The position numbers and the translations under genes are program-made. A stretch of 32,126 nucleotides of DNA. It comes from JBMOKU01 sp049324315. GTDB taxonomy: Bacteria; Bacillota; Clostridia; Peptostreptococcales; Thermotaleaceae. The DNA is taken from contig JBMOKU010000069.1 of the NCBI GenBank assembly GCA_049324315.1, positions 1 through 32,126 on the forward strand, in the 5' to 3' direction. The notes beneath the pieces were generated by a model. The model saw only the letters and a list, made by a program, of their open reading frames with translations, ran no database searches and was not told the DNA's origin. Positions 32,001 to 32,126 of the stretch are shown piece after piece. Each line of letters starts with the position of its first letter. Position 1 is the first letter of the stretch.

Positions 32001-32126
32001 ATAGAGTAGGCGAATGAAAAATTTTCATTCGCCCCTCATCAAACCGTGCATGCGATTCTCCCGCACACGGCTTTCCGACATTCTTCTTCCTACAGCTTTG
32101 TGTCATGCAGCTAGTTTCAGCAACCC
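32001..32126 (-). mobile_element. 3' end of a group II intron (domains V and VI), cut by right edge
   Basis: Read on the minus strand, 32073-32041 gives AAGCCGTGTGCGGGAGAATC followed by GCATGCACGGTTT. This folds as intron domain V: lower helix AGCCGTG/CACGGTT with the AGC catalytic triad and its G-U pair, a 2-nt TG bulge, upper helix TGCGG/TCGCA and a purine-rich loop. After the GATGAGG linker comes a hairpin with arms GGCGAATGAAAA/TTTTCATTCGCC (32009-32033) and then TACTCTAT, fitting domain VI and a 3' splice end in AT at about 32001. The reverse transcriptase ORF, if present, lies beyond the window. Exact boundary is inferred. Confidence 0.75.

Overview
The window looks like a chromosomal segment of a low-GC, anaerobic Firmicute of the class Clostridia. 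The evidence is AT-rich DNA with strong AGGAGG-type ribosome binding sites, TTG/GTG starts, a glucose-family PTS with a GlcT antiterminator, a Geobacillus/Bacillus-type glgC+glgD glycogen operon, rubrerythrin, FtsEX, and an uncoupled AAA/Lon-type protease of the clostridial kind. The species cannot be named from the sequence alone; an Alkaliphilus-like clostridium is my guess.

Layout. (1) 1-5441, minus strand: a sugar-uptake block read right to left as glcT, a first EIICBA permease, a second EIICBA permease behind its own promoter and GlcT-type antiterminator/terminator leader, then the start of ptsH (HPr), cut by the left edge. (2) 5590-8290: a GAF-GGDEF diguanylate cyclase meets a MinJ-like multi-pass PDZ protein tail to tail with no spacer. 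(3) 8500-18925, plus strand: the glycogen operon glgB-glgC-glgD-glgA-glgP plus a sixth GH13 alpha-glucosidase/neopullulanase-like gene. (4) 18907-19128: a perfect 34-nt palindrome and a 174-nt imperfect palindromic element at the convergent end of that operon. (5) 19132-26160, minus strand: S41 C-terminal processing protease, class IV aminotransferase, rubrerythrin, mutY, a coiled-coil M23 endopeptidase, ftsX and ftsE. (6) 26330-27212: a 247-nt dispersed repeat and 5-formyltetrahydrofolate cyclo-ligase. (7) 27207-31931, minus strand: Lon-family AAA protease, a four-LysM secreted protein, a second copy of the dispersed repeat and a membrane-anchored PrcB-domain protein. (8) 32001-32126: the 3' end (domains V and VI) of a group II intron running off the right edge.

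How the genes work together. The PTS block imports and phosphorylates glucose-type sugars under glucose-responsive antitermination; the glycogen operon converts glucose-1-phosphate to branched glycogen and mobilises it again. FtsE/FtsX with the adjacent M23 endopeptidase form a likely division/elongation wall-hydrolase module. CtpA/B-type protease and a MinJ-like PDZ protein are neighbours of ftsEX in Bacillus subtilis too; here the same set occurs with the glycogen operon and housekeeping genes lying between its members.

The most unusual features are non-coding: two distinct families of folded intergenic repeats (one with facing arrays of heptamers, one a long palindrome with relatives at the glgA-glgP and rbr-mutY junctions), hairpins that contain the stop codons of convergent genes, and the intron end.
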